A stretch of DNA of 45,796 nucleotides from Ruminococcus sp. (GTDB lineage: Bacteria > Bacillota > Clostridia > Oscillospirales > Ruminococcaceae). Positions 27,816-38,288 of the stretch are shown in pieces (within the stretch, counting starts at the first letter, position 1; the number at the start of each line of letters is the position of its first letter). The position numbers and the translations under genes are program-made. Location: NCBI GenBank assembly GCA_021201755.1, contig JAJQEI010000051.1, forward strand, positions 1 to 45,796, read 5' to 3'. Under the pieces are notes generated by a model. It saw only the letters and a list, made by a program, of their open reading frames with translations. It was not told where the DNA came from and ran no database searches.

Positions 27816-27859
27816 TACGTAAATAAAAAAATCGAATAATTTGTCGATATTGACAAACC
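27806..27859. promoter_or_regulatory. 12-bp dyad, probable operator upstream of the integrase
   Basis: GGTTTGTCAATA (27806-27817) and its exact complement (27848-27859) are separated by 30 bases. Each arm contains a TTGACA -35-like box, one on each strand, so a protein binding the arms would cover divergent promoters. The XRE regulator next door is the natural candidate. Confidence 0.6.
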
Positions 27860-27906
27860 AAGTGCTGTTTTGTTGTGCAAAATAACAAAAAGCGAGGAGT
27901 ATTACA

Positions 27907-28985
27907 TTGAGAAACAATATATATCAGCGAAAAGACGGACGGTACGAGGGAAGAATTACAATTGGAAAGAAAGAAAACGGATTGCAAAAGTTTCTGTCTT
28001 TCTTTGGAAGGACATATGATGAGGTTACGCAAAAAATGGATGCGGCACGTCAGAGCTTGCAGCCACCTTGTGCTTGCTCGAAAACCGTGTCGCAGGTGTT
28101 TGAAGAGTGGTATCAAGGCATCCGATACTGTGTGAAGGAGTCTACAGCGGCGAATTATATGCTCAAGGCAAGAAAGCATATTTTGCCCGTATTTGGGGAG
28201 AAATCCGTGGATACGATACAAACGTCAGATATTTATGACTTTATTTCTTCCAGACAATCTATGGGACTTTCCAACCGCTATATTACGGATATTTTGGTTT
28301 TGATGAAGTCGATTTTTAAGTTTGCTGTTCGTACATATTGAATCATAAACCCTATGGACGGAATTATGATGCCAAAACGTAAAAATCCGGAAATTCGTCT
28401 TCTCGATGATGCACAACTAAAAAAATTAGAACAGTATATTGGTAAAAATCCGAGCAGAACAACCATGGGCATTGCCTTTTGTTTAACAACAGGACTTAGA
28501 ATCGGCGAGCTATGCGCACTTCAATGGGAGGATGTTGACTTAAAAAACGTGTTTTGACCGTCAGAAAGACCATTCAGCGCATTCAAAAACCGAACGGCAA
28601 GTCAAAAACAAGCCTAATTATCACGGAACCGAAAAGCGAATCTTCAAAAAGATGTATTCCAATTCCGGAATGTTTGGTAACATTATTGGAAGTGTATCAG
28701 GGGAAGCCGGAAGAATTCTTGCTTTCTGGAAAAGAAAAGCCAGTAGAACCACGTACCATGCAATATCGCTTTGCAAAAATTTTAAAAAACGTAAATTTAC
28801 CGTCAATTCACTTTCATGCGCTACGACATATGTTCGCCAGCAACTGCATTAAACTGGGCTTCGATGTAAAGGCGTTGTCCGAAATTCTGGGGCATTCTAA
28901 CGTGGAAATCACGCTGAATCGCTATGTGCATTCGTCTTTTACGCAGAAACAGGCGTATATGAATCGGGTGCAGTTACAGATTTGA
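27907..28985 (+). pseudogene. Tyrosine recombinase / phage-type integrase, two lesions
   Basis: Reconstructed at about 359 residues. An N-terminal AP2-like arm-binding domain (MRNNIYQRKDGRYEGRITIG) precedes a SAM-like core-binding domain and the catalytic domain. Catalytic residues visible are Arg in TTGLRIGELCALQWEDVD, His/Arg in HALRHMFASN, His in LGHSNVEITLNRYVHS and the terminal Tyr in the same segment. A TGA at 28339-28341 cuts VRTY-IINPMDG (CGA to TGA would give Arg). The A-run 28542-28547 lacks one A: seven As restore DLKKRVLTVRKT. Start is TTG 27907 after GAGGAG. The whole gene lies between 22-bp inverted repeats. It is inactive if the lesions are real. Confidence 0.9.
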
Positions 28986-29019
28986 AGTTTGTTTGCAACT
29001 TGAAAATGGAATATTTGGT

Positions 29020-29041
29020 CGATTTTTCGTAAAAGGAACTA
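29020..29041. repeat. 22-bp inverted repeat, right copy
   Basis: Exact reverse complement of 27713-27734. It overlaps a further local palindrome, TTTCGTAAAA-ggaacta-TTTTACGAAA, just upstream of the first Ter gene. This second symmetry could be a recombinase core site or an operator. Confidence 0.9.
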
Positions 29042-29085
29042 TTTTACGAAAGTAAAAACAAATTCAAGAAACGAGGTAATCAAAA

Positions 29086-29664
29086 ATGGCTATTAGTTTG
29101 CAAAAAAGGCAAAAGGTTGATTTGACAAAGGGCAATCCGGGACTTTCGAAGCTGATTGTAGGACTTGGCTGGGATATCAACAAGTATGACGGCGGTGCAG
29201 ATTTCGATTTGGACGCTGCAGCTTTCCTGCTCGGAGAAAATGGTAAAGTACCGGCTGATTCTGATTTTATTTTCTACGGAAATCTGAAACACACCTCGGG
29301 TTGCGTTGAGCATACTAGCGATAACTTGACTGGCGAAGGCGATGGTGACGATGAAGTAATCAAGGTCGATCTTTCCAAAGTTCCGGCAAATATCAACAAG
29401 ATGGACTTTACCGTAACCATCTACGAGGCAGAAAAGCGTGCGCAGAACTTTGGTCAGGTTTCGAATGCATATATCCGTGTTGTAGATGAAGCAAGCGGTA
29501 CAGAATTGATTCGCTATGACCTTGGGGAGGATTTTTCTGTAGAAACAGCAGTTGTCATTGGCGAAATGTATCGCAACAACGGTGAGTGGAAGTTCAATGC
29601 AATTGGAAGCGGATTTTCCGGCGGTCTGGACGCACTTTGCAGAAACTTCGGTGTGAATGTGTGA
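29086..29664 (+). CDS. TerD-family stress protein, intact
   Basis: A 192-residue single-domain TerD protein. Both Ca2+-binding acidic motifs are present, [14 protein letters not shown] and [17 protein letters not shown], along with the conserved FYGNLKH and [15 protein letters not shown] stretches and C-terminal [20 protein letters not shown]. TerD proteins belong to tellurite/oxidative stress and phage-response clusters and are thought to sense Ca2+ at the membrane. ATG follows ACGAGGTAAT. It is first in a chain of co-directional Ter genes and the only TerD gene in the cluster without a lesion. No convincing sigma-A promoter is seen in the 100 bases upstream. Confidence 0.92.
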   Translation: MAISLQKRQKVDLTKGNPGLSKLIVGLGWDINKYDGGADFDLDAAAFLLGENGKVPADSDFIFYGNLKHTSGCVEHTSDNLTGEGDGDDEVIKVDLSKVPANINKMDFTVTIYEAEKRAQNFGQVSNAYIRVVDEASGTELIRYDLGEDFSVETAVVIGEMYRNNGEWKFNAIGSGFSGGLDALCRNFGVNV

Positions 29665-29776
29665 TTTTTACAAGTAGATAGAAAAAAACCAACAAAGCAG
29701 TGCCATACGTAGATTTCATGTAGATACGCTGTGGTGCTGTTTTCTTGTATGTGTATGATATAACTAGGAGGAACAT

Positions 29777-30390
29777 ATGTCAGTAAATTTACAAAAGGGA
29801 CAAAAAGTCGAACTTCGGAAAGAAAATGGTGGTACGCTGCGGAAGGTTGTAGGTCTTGGCTGGGATGAGGTACAACAGCCACAAAAGAAAAAGGGCTTTA
29901 TGGCTGCACTACTGGGCAGTAGCGGCAGCGGTAATGCAATCGATTGTGACGCATCTGCAATTATTTGCAAGAATGGACGTCTTATGGATAACAAAGATGT
30001 GGTTTATTTTGGAAACTTAAAGCACAATAGTGGTGCAGTTTGCCATATGGGCGATAACCTGACAGGAGCCGGAGACGGAGACGACGAACAAATCATAGTG
30101 GATCTGATGCGCTTGCCGGAAGCTTATGATAAAATTGTCTTCGTGGTGAATATTTATCAGGCACGGCAGAGAAATCAGCAATTCGGCATGGTGCAAAATG
30201 CATTCATCCGTATCTTTGATGCAGAGACGAATCAGGAACTTTGCAAGTACAGTCTCTCTGAAAATTATAATGGTATGACAGCGATGATTTTGGCGAACTT
30301 TACCGCCATAACGGTGCATGGAAGTTTAATGCAATTGGGCAGGCAACACAGGATAACGATGTGGGTTCCCTTGTCAATCGATATCGATAA
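29777..30390 (+). pseudogene. TerD-family stress protein, C-terminal frameshift
   Basis: A TerD-domain protein of about 204 residues starting after AGGAGG. It has an insertion (EVQQPQKKKGFMAALLGSSGSG) before the first Ca2+ motif, here DCDASAIIC, and keeps NLTGAGDGDDEQIIVDL. The reading frame breaks at the T-run 30288-30291. One more T restores TAMIFGELYRHNGAWKFNAIGQATQDND... and a stop at 30388-30390. As read, the protein gains an unrelated tail ending at 30409. TerD proteins end with an AWKFNAIG segment like the restored one, so the frameshift is clear. Whether the altered product works is unknown because only about the last 35 residues change. Confidence 0.85.
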
Positions 30391-30427
30391 GACTTTGAAA
30401 ATAAATTGAAGAAAAGAGGGGAAGATC

Positions 30428-30823
30428 GTGAATGAACACAGAGGATTCAAAGACCATTTGTCCCGTACCGTCCACATTTATTTGACGGGGATAATTGGTG
30501 GTGGAATCACAATTGCAGTTGCAATGGCATCAGAGGAAAGCTTTTTCATAGGACTGCTTGCGTGGGTGTGCGGCACTTTTAACACAATTCGAGAGACAAG
30601 AATACTCTCCAACGATGGCACAACCAGAACGCAATCCACAGAGCGTGTTTCTCGAGAAGTGGGGTCTATTCGGAACGGATGGGGCGAACGTATTTCCACG
30701 ATTTATGCCCATGAAGATGTGCAGCATCTCGACGAAACCACGCACTATACAACGGAGAATAAGTGCCGGTATTGCGACGTAGAATTTATCAGGCAGCATT
30801 CTTCTACAAGAAGAATTTATTAA
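30428..30823 (+). CDS. Small membrane protein of the Ter cluster, unknown
   Basis: A 131-residue protein with GTG start after GAGGGGAAGATC. Two short hydrophobic segments (IYLTGIIGGGITIAVAMAS and FFIGLLAWVCGTFNTI) precede a soluble tail rich in Thr, Arg and His. A single CRYCDVEF half-ribbon could bind metal with a partner. No family is recognised. It sits between the TerD genes and the six-helix membrane protein, with short intergenic gaps, so it is presumably co-transcribed and part of the same membrane-associated stress module. Confidence 0.6.
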   Translation: MNEHRGFKDHLSRTVHIYLTGIIGGGITIAVAMASEESFFIGLLAWVCGTFNTIRETRILSNDGTTRTQSTERVSREVGSIRNGWGERISTIYAHEDVQHLDETTHYTTENKCRYCDVEFIRQHSSTRRIY

Positions 30824-30834
30824 TGAGGTGAAGC

Positions 30835-31509
30835 ATGGAACAGCAAAAAAAATATCTGGAAGGAAGTAATTTATACTGGACAAAGGTTGCAGGGCTGCTT
30901 GCACTGTTGGATGCCGTGGTGATGACAATTGTAATATTCGCCAATGGTGGTCTTCGTTATTATTTTTACTATGGATTTCATTACGGATCTCAATACTCCG
31001 GGGACTCCTATCTTTTTCGTAGTGTAGTGAATAACTTTTTGCCACCTCTTCTTGCGTTTGCTCTGGCAATTTTATTTCTGGCAGCAAAGGGAAGAAATAC
31101 CAAATCGAAGTGTGGGAAAGCCACTGTGATTATAATTGCAGCTTTTTTTGTTTGCCGGATTATGGATGCTTTTGGCTTATGGGGTGGAATGCCGTCGCTG
31201 CTTTCTTTTACTGACATGACTGCCGTATTTTATGGAAATGGGTCTTTTTTTGAGCAATATATGTTGATTTTGTTTTTATTTGTTTTTATTCGTTGGTTAA
31301 AAGGCGGAAAAAAAGGATGGAAAGCAACAAAAATAATTTATATGGTGTTATGGGCTTTTTGGCTGCTTTTTGCAATCACGCTTGCTTGTATGGATGGAGA
31401 CATAACGTTTTTTGATGGATTTGCATGGGGTGCAACGGAACTGGGCTTGGTTTTGTATATGAACAGTATTCACAATGCCAAAATCGAGGATGAAGCAGCG
31501 AACGCATAG
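30835..31509 (+). CDS. Polytopic membrane protein of the Ter cluster, unknown
   Basis: A 224-residue protein with about six predicted transmembrane helices (for example WTKVAGLLALLDAVVMTIVI, FLPPLLAFALAILFLAA, ATVIIIAAFFVCRIMDA and IIYMVLWAFWLLFAITLACM). A Tyr/Gly-rich loop (YYFYYGFHYGSQYSGDSYLF) faces one side. ATG follows GAGGTG. No transporter or enzyme motif is visible. Its position between TerD-type genes suggests a membrane anchor or channel for the Ter complex, but this is inference from context. Confidence 0.65.
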   Translation: MEQQKKYLEGSNLYWTKVAGLLALLDAVVMTIVIFANGGLRYYFYYGFHYGSQYSGDSYLFRSVVNNFLPPLLAFALAILFLAAKGRNTKSKCGKATVIIIAAFFVCRIMDAFGLWGGMPSLLSFTDMTAVFYGNGSFFEQYMLILFLFVFIRWLKGGKKGWKATKIIYMVLWAFWLLFAITLACMDGDITFFDGFAWGATELGLVLYMNSIHNAKIEDEAANA

Positions 31510-31535
31510 GAAGTTTGCAACAAGGAGGAAAACTT

Positions 31536-32658
31536 ATGCAATTACAACGTGGAATGCGAGACAAATTGGACAAGTATTTGAACTTACATGATACCTTTGA
31601 AGCAGAAATGACCGTGGATGGATCGGGAGAATATGACTTTTGTTGTTTTGGCGTTGATACAGCTGACAAGCTCTCGGATGATCAATATATGATTTTTTAC
31701 AATCAAACTGCCTCACCGCAAAGAAAAATCCAGTTTCAGATGTCTGGTACATCGTCGAAATTTCTTGTGAATTTGTCAAAATTACCTCAGCAAATTCAAA
31801 AGCTCATATTCACTGTAAGCATAGATGGAAATAGTGTAATGGATGATATTCGTTCGTTTGTATTTTCTGTGAAACAGGGTGGCAGTGAACTTTTGCGACT
31901 ACAAGTCAGTGGCATAGATTTTAAGGCGGAAAAGGCAATCATTTCTGTAGAAGTGTACCGAAAGGACACTTGGCGCATCAACGCCGTTGCAAGAGGATTC
32001 AATGGCGGACTGGGGGATTTACTGCGTACCTATGGCGGAGAAGAAGCAGCTCCCACACAGTCCCCCCGTGTCACCTTCTCAACCTGCTAAAGTCAATCTG
32101 CAAAAAGGGCAGAAGGTAAGCCTTATAAAGGGCAGCTAGGGACTCGGTGAAATTTTAATCAATCTCAATTGGAAACAATCCACAGACCGCTTTTCAAAGC
32201 CTATCGATTTGGATCTCGGCTGTTTATATGAACTCAAGGACGGTTCGAAGGGAACAGTTCAAGCACTTGGAAAGCGGTTTGGATCTTTGACAGGTCCGCC
32301 ATATATTGCGCTGGACGGTGACGATCGTTTCGGCGCATCCGCAAATGGTGAGAATTTGCGCATCAACGGACAGATGGTATCGAAAATCAAGCGCATTCTT
32401 GTCTATACGTTTATTTATGAGGGCATCGCCAACTGGAAAGGTGCAGATGGAGTTGTGATAGTACAGTGCCCGGGAGGTTCAGATATCATTGTACATATGG
32501 ACGAGTATGGAAGCAGACAGATTATGTGCGCCATTGCAATGCTGGAGAATGTGAATGATACACTCAGCATAGAAAAAATCGTGCAATTTTTCCAGGGACA
32601 CCGTGCGATGGATCAGGCATTTCATTGGGGATTGCGTTGGGTGAATGGATCCAAGTGA
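31536..32658 (+). pseudogene. TerA-like two-domain protein, frameshift plus TAG
   Basis: The reconstructed ~373-residue protein has an N-terminal TerD-like domain (to about residue 170, ending INAVARGFNGGLGDLLRTYG). After a Pro/Ser linker comes a TerA-type second half: PAKVNLQKGQKVSLIKGS, GLGEILINLNW, LGCLYELKDGSKGTVQALG, YIALDGDDR and the C-terminal FFQGHRAMDQAFHWGLRWV. Two lesions separate them. The C-run 32063-32068 has one C too many: five restore QSPVSPSQPAK. In the second half TAG lies at 32137-32139, in the SLIKGS-GLGEI turn. The N-terminal domain lacks the acidic Ca2+ motifs of the neighbouring TerD proteins. ATG 31536 follows AAGGAGG. Confidence 0.85.
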
Positions 32659-32697
32659 TTTTTCTTCTTATTTTGATAAAAAGGAGCATTCGATGAT

Positions 32698-35373
32698 ATG
32701 ATAAATTTAGAGCGACAGGGGGATTATCTTTTCCTTGATCAAAAGCTTGCACTACTGATTCCCAGCGGTGCAACATTTGAGCCGGAAACAGCCGGAAACA
32801 GACGAAACATACGCTGTATTAAAAGAGATTCCCTTTGCTATGACAGAAGATGGGGAGGCGAAAACACTTGACCTTCTTTTGTATAAGGTCAAATCCAGTG
32901 ACATGGCCAACCAAATTTTAGCCACGACCATGAAGCGAACGCTTATTTTTAGCGATAATGATGATATAAGCAGCGGTGTCATTAAGACAGTGCATCTCAC
33001 AGAGAATGAACTGTATGAAGTGGCTCTTGTTGCTACACGCTTGACGAAATCTTTACTGTTTTGGCGAATCAATGCATTAAATCTAGATTTCCTGATTCAC
33101 ATGGAAAATGACGAAGAGATATATCAGCTGTCAATGACAGGCATTGTCCATGATATGCAGGAATTTACGCAACTCAAAAAGTGCGCTCTGGAGATTATAC
33201 AAAGTATAGAAATGATACCACGCCATACCCGACTTTTGCTTTCCGATATACCGGAAAACTTTGGTAAAAGAAGAGAATGAAGACGAGACAGAGACTGAAA
33301 GAAACACAAATGGTACGCAAACCGATGGCGTAACGCCGATTGTTTTGAATCAGGAGTGGTCAGTGACGATGCCGGCAGGCTATTTGGCAACCACCGATTC
33401 AGATGTGATTGGAATGGAAGACTGCATTATCGTACAGCCGAAAGACAACTACACCGATTTGAGCAGACGCTTTGACGGTGGCTCAGAGAGTTTTTCCGCA
33501 TGAAAATTACGGGATTATGAGAACCCTTTGTTGCCGCTAACCAGTTATGGTGGGAAGATACAGGCGATGTTCTTCGCAAATAACGGCTTTGCAGGTGACA
33601 GGTTCAATGAAAAGGTAATCAAGTTGACACCGCATATTTACGTGGGCTATTGGAATATGGGGGATGATGACGAACGGTATTTTCAAGGTCACATCATTAC
33701 ACAAAATACCCTGTATATGCCACAAGTTTTCTTTCGGGATGATCAGCGTCCGTCAACGGCAGAAGAAGCTGAGAAGCGTGCAGTTGCATATTTTCAATCT
33801 ATACAATCCGTCCTAGATGGCGATGCACTCTGCGATTTGCGATATTACGTAGAAATGAACCGCATGATTCCTAAAACAAAGCCGTCTGATCCTCGGAGCT
33901 TTGCGTTCTATACACAGGTTATGGAGCGGAATAGTACGCTGATTCGGATGATCAATATGGGCATGGTTCCCAACGACAGCCCGGAGTATCAATTTCAGTC
34001 GTTTGAGGGCGGTATAAAGCCATCACAATATCTAACTGCCGAAAGAGCATGGGAGTTCTCAAAGTTATTCCGTGTCAACCGTAGTGCGTTCTATTATGAT
34101 AATAACAGACAGGCTGAGATTCAAAATTGCATCGTGCGTATGCCACAGCAAATTACTTTGCTTCGCTCATTTGCATGGTGCGTGGGCGAATATTGTCAGC
34201 AAATGAACCGCTGCGTGGACACGTTGAACCTCGCTGAGATCCAGTCCATTTGTCAGGTAGTTGAAACTCGCAGCTATTTGTGTTACCAAGAGAATAGTCA
34301 CTATCCGGCACTTTGTAATGCTACGGATGTGGAGTTTGCATATGCGCTGTATAATGCGTCTGATCAGCAGCTGCACGATGAAATTGAGCACAATCTGAAT
34401 GAAGAAATTTCAGCATCCATGAATGATCGGATTTATGTGGGTAACCTTGGAGAGCTGCGTGCAGAGCTGACCAGCTTGTTGCCGGCGATAGAACAGCTTG
34501 CAGCTTATATCAGAAAGGTGCGGAAGACGGATGCAGAACGCCTAGAGGGTGTTTATGCGGATGTAGTCTACGTATGGTCATCCTTCGCTTTGGCTGCAAC
34601 GCACGCTTTCTGTTGTGATCACAGCTTAATGAGTTACGATGCAGAAATTTCAAACGGCAATTTCTCTGATTTCTCTATGAAAAGCATTGACTGGTATGGC
34701 AGCTATCAAACGTGCAAGACCTATACCGACCGTCCAGATCGAAAGTATTCACGTTCACAAAAAAGACCTACACCACCACTAGCATCAATTCCCACAAAAT
34801 CATCTGTGTCACAGATGATACAGTTTGCGCCGATGGACACGAGTGGTGAGAAGTTGATGAAAGGAATGCGGTTCGATGTGACACGATATGCGGATAAACC
34901 GTTGAAAATCCGGCTCTATTATCAAGAGGCAAGCAGTGATTTGGATATCGATGGATATGCGTTTTGTTTGTGGGATCATGAAAAGGTACATACGGACGAC
35001 GACTTGATTTTTTTTTGGAAATCCGAAAGCGAGCAACCAGTCTGCTTGGATCGATTCCGGTGAGAAGCATCCGACCCTCTCTGTTATTCCGCAAAAATTG
35101 ATGGACGGCATGCAAAAGGTTGCAATTTGTTTTTCGGCATATGGCAGCAATCCTAGTTTGAATTTTTCAAAGGTTTCCAACCCAGCCATTCAGATTCTCA
35201 GCGATGGCAAACAGATTGCGTATTTTCCACTGACTGATTTGCAGATGGAAAAGACCATTATCGCCGTTGAAATTTACAAGCGCAGCAATGTATGGAAAAT
35301 GCGATGTGTTGGCATGGGTTATCGCAGCGAACTGAAAACATTGTGCGAGAGCTATGGTTTGGAAGTGGAATAA
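32698..35373 (+). pseudogene. Very large Ter-cluster protein ending in a TerD domain, at least four lesions
   Basis: Reconstructed at about 890 codons. The N-terminal ~200 residues and the ~500-residue centre match no family I recognise; the centre includes FQSFEGGIKPSQYLTAER and a helical stretch LRAELTSLLPAIEQLAAYIR. The C-terminal ~170 residues are a TerD domain (SSDLDIDGYAFCLWD, DDDLIFFGNP, TIIAVEIYKRSNVWKMRCVG, GYRSELKTLCESYGLEVE). Lesions are: a tandem GCCGGAAACA duplication at 32781-32800 (removal restores ATFEPETDETYAVL); one extra G near 33263; TGA at 33501-33503 in FSA-KLRDYENP; and a nine-T run at 35008-35016 (eight Ts restore the TerD domain). The same-frame continuity outside these points shows one former gene. 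ATG 32698 follows AAGGAG at some distance. Confidence 0.78.
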
Positions 35374-35415
35374 GGTGTATTGCCCGACTGAATATGTATG
35401 GAGGTATCAATCAAT

Positions 35416-38019
35416 ATGCAGCAAAAAGGCTTATCAAAAGCGGAAATCGAAGAAAGTAGAAAGAAATATGGCGAAAATGTTCTAACAGAAATTCCTCCTG
35501 ATCCCTTATGGAAAAAAATTCTGGAGGGTTTTAAAGACCCGATGATCATGATTTTGCTGGTAGCACTGGTTGTTCAAGTGGTGCTATTCTTCTTGGGATA
35601 AGCTGAGTGGTTCGAGCCGGTGGGAATTTTGATTGCTATTCTTATCGCCAACGGCGTTGCATCAATCAGCGAGAGCAAGCAGGAAGGCAAGGCGTCTGCA
35701 CTGAAAGCGGAAGAACTAGCGAAGGAAACAGCAAAAGTCTATCGGGAGGGTAAACTACAGGAAATTCACATTTCAGAAGTGGTTGTAGGCGATCTCGTTT
35801 ACTTACAGTCCGGCGATAAAATTCCGGCAGACGGCGTCGTCTGTGGTGGTACTATCCAAGTAGATCAGGCATCCCTGAATGGGGAAACTGAAGAGGCAAG
35901 CAAGACAGAATGTCCTGTGGGTGCAAAGTATGACATGAAGAATTTGTTGAATTTCTATTATGTTTATCGTGGTACGGTAGTCTGCAGCGGAGAAGCATTC
36001 GTGGAAGTAAAAGTGGTTGGCGACAAGACCTTGTTTGGGGAATTGGCACTGGAGGTGCAGGAAGATACTCGGGAAACGCCATTACAAGTCAAGCTTGGAA
36101 AGCTGGCAAAGCAAATTTCTACGTTCGGCTATATCGGTGCAATCTGTATCGTTGTTGGCATTTTGCTAAAAAGTTTATTAACCGGCGATATTCCAGGGGA
36201 TGTCTATGAGTGGATTCGCCTGATTATGGATGCGGTTACTGTCGCAGTCACCATTATTGTTTGTGCAGTGCCAGAGGGCTTGCCTATGCTGACGTCTATT
36301 TTGCTCTCGTTCCAAAGCTTGAAGATGGCAAAAGATAATGTATTGGTGCGGAAGATAAACGGTCTTGAAACTGCTGGTAGCCTGAGTATACTGTTTAGTG
36401 ATAAAACCGGAACCATCACTGAGGGCAAGCTATCTGTTGTGAAATTTGTCACAGGAAATGTCAAAATATTCGACTCGTTGAAAAAGGTGAATCGTACGTT
36501 GGCAGAAGATGTTATCACGGGTATTGGCATAAATAACAGTGCTACTGCGAGTGAAGGAAACATCATCGGTGGCAATAGCACAGATCGTGCGTTGATTTCG
36601 TTTTTGCTGGATGCAAATGCAATGGATAAGATGTCGAAGGACGAGGTGCGAAAATTCAATGCGTTTGACTCTACAAAGAAGACCTCCAGTGTTATCATCA
36701 ATTATGAAGGCTCGTGTGTCACGTTTATCAAAGGTGCGCCGGAACGGATTCTCGCTAGATGCAGCTATTATTTAGATGAAACAGGCAAGCGTCAAAAATT
36801 TGAAAATATGGACAAACTCAATGTCTATATGAATGCACAGGCAGAACGCTCGATGCGATTGCTTGCTGTTGCAAAGGTGAATGGGGACTCGGATGAAAAC
36901 GATTTGACTTTGGTTTGCGTACTGAGCATTCGGGATAACGTCCGCAAAGAAGCAGTGGATGCAATACAAGAAGTAAAGAATGCAGGCATTCAAGTGGTTA
37001 TGGTAACTGGAGACCGCAAAGAAACAGCTGCTGCTATTGCAAGAGAAGCAAAGCTTTTGGAAAATGACGACGATGTTGCTTTAACTTCAGCAGAGATGGC
37101 TGAGAAGAGCGATGATGAACTCAAAGCAATTTTGCCAAAGTTACGTGTTGTTGCACGTGCACTCCCGACGGATAAGAGTCGTCTAGTAAGAATTGCACAA
37201 GAATGCGATTATGTTGTAGGTATGACAGGCGACGGTGTCAACGACGCTCCGGCATTAAAAAAAGCCGATGTGGGTTTTGCAATGGGCAGCGGGACAGAGG
37301 TGGCAAAGGATGCCGGCGATATTACTATTCTTGATGATAATTTTTCCTCTATTGAAAAGGCGATTCTTTATGGAAGAACGATGTTCAAGAGCATTCGCAA
37401 GTTCCTGATTTTTCAGCTTACAGTAAACGTTGCGGCTGTGCTGACTTGTTTTATTGGACCACTCTTGGGCGAAAATGTGGTTATGACTGTTATCCAGCTT
37501 TTGATGATTAATCTTGCGATGGATACGCTCGCAGCAATTGCTTTTGGTAGTGAGCCAGCACTAAAAGAATTTATGAAGGATAAGCCGATTCCACGTGCCG
37601 CAAGTATCATCAGCAAAAATATGATGATTGAAATACTGATTAGTGCCATATATATTACGATCATTTGCTTAAGCATTCTCTTTGTATCACCAGTAAAAAA
37701 CCTGTTTGGCGATGTGGATGTTACTTACCTAAAATCAGCGTTGTTTGCAACGTTTATGATGGCAATCACGTTTAACGGATTCAATGCAAGAACGGAGCAC
37801 ATGAATCCCTTTGAAGGAATTGGACGGAATAAGAATTTTTTGATTATCATGCTTTCCATCTTTGTGCTACAGTTTAATTTTGTTACATTTGGCGGAGATG
37901 TTCTGAGTGTAGAGAGCCTGTCACCGAAGTCTTGACTCATTTGCATCCTTTTGGCATTCTTAGTCATTCCAATTGATATGATTCGAAAAGCAATTACAAA
38001 GCTGATAAAGAAAAAGTAA
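35416..38019 (+). pseudogene. Ca2+-type P-type ATPase, two premature stops
   Basis: An 867-residue P2-type cation pump when repaired. Visible motifs: N-terminal cation-ATPase segment (GLSKAEIEESRKKYGENVL), LNGETEE (actuator TGE), VPEGLPM in M4, phosphorylation site FSDKTGT (about D329), TGDRKETA, and hinge TGDGVNDAPALKKADVGFAMG. The pattern is that of PMCA/SERCA-like Ca2+ pumps, which fits Ca2+-binding TerD partners. TAA at 35599-35601 follows VVLFFLG and precedes AEWFEPVG (CAA to TAA gives Gln). TGA at 37933-37935 falls in the last helix (TGG to TGA gives Trp) and is followed by LICILLAFLVIPIDMIRKAI to TAA 38019. ATG 35416 follows GGAGG by 11 bases. The early stop should abolish the pump. 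Confidence 0.88.
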
Positions 38020-38246
38020 AAAACATAAAATAGAACCTCACAAAGGGTGTTACAGAGAGAAAGCCAAAAGAATTTGAATAGGAAGCCGTTGAAGAAGCAA
38101 TAGAAAATTATAAAAAATACGCTAGCATTTTTAAATTGTTTTTTCACTGACCAAATGTCTCTAAAGTTGCAGAAAGCAAGCATTCAAAAAGAGTCGCTGT
38201 GTCTTTTATCTGGATAAAATCTGAATAGAACTCCTCAAAAAATACA

Positions 38247-38285
38247 AAAAGCGCAGCTTCGAAAAAGTCTCGAAACTGCGCTTGC
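38247..38285 (-). terminator. Terminator after tRNA-Pro
   Basis: GCGCAG and CTGCGC arms with an inner TTCGA/TCGAA pairing, followed by Ts on the minus strand, directly past tRNA-Pro. The preceding stretch 38020-38246 has no credible gene. Confidence 0.75.
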
Positions 38286-38288
38286 TTT

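Noticed and set aside
29665..29776. Terminator between the two TerD genes
   Set aside because: The GCAGTGCCATACG / CGCTGTGGTGCTG pairing is imperfect; it might be a weak attenuator, but I could not support a clean stem.
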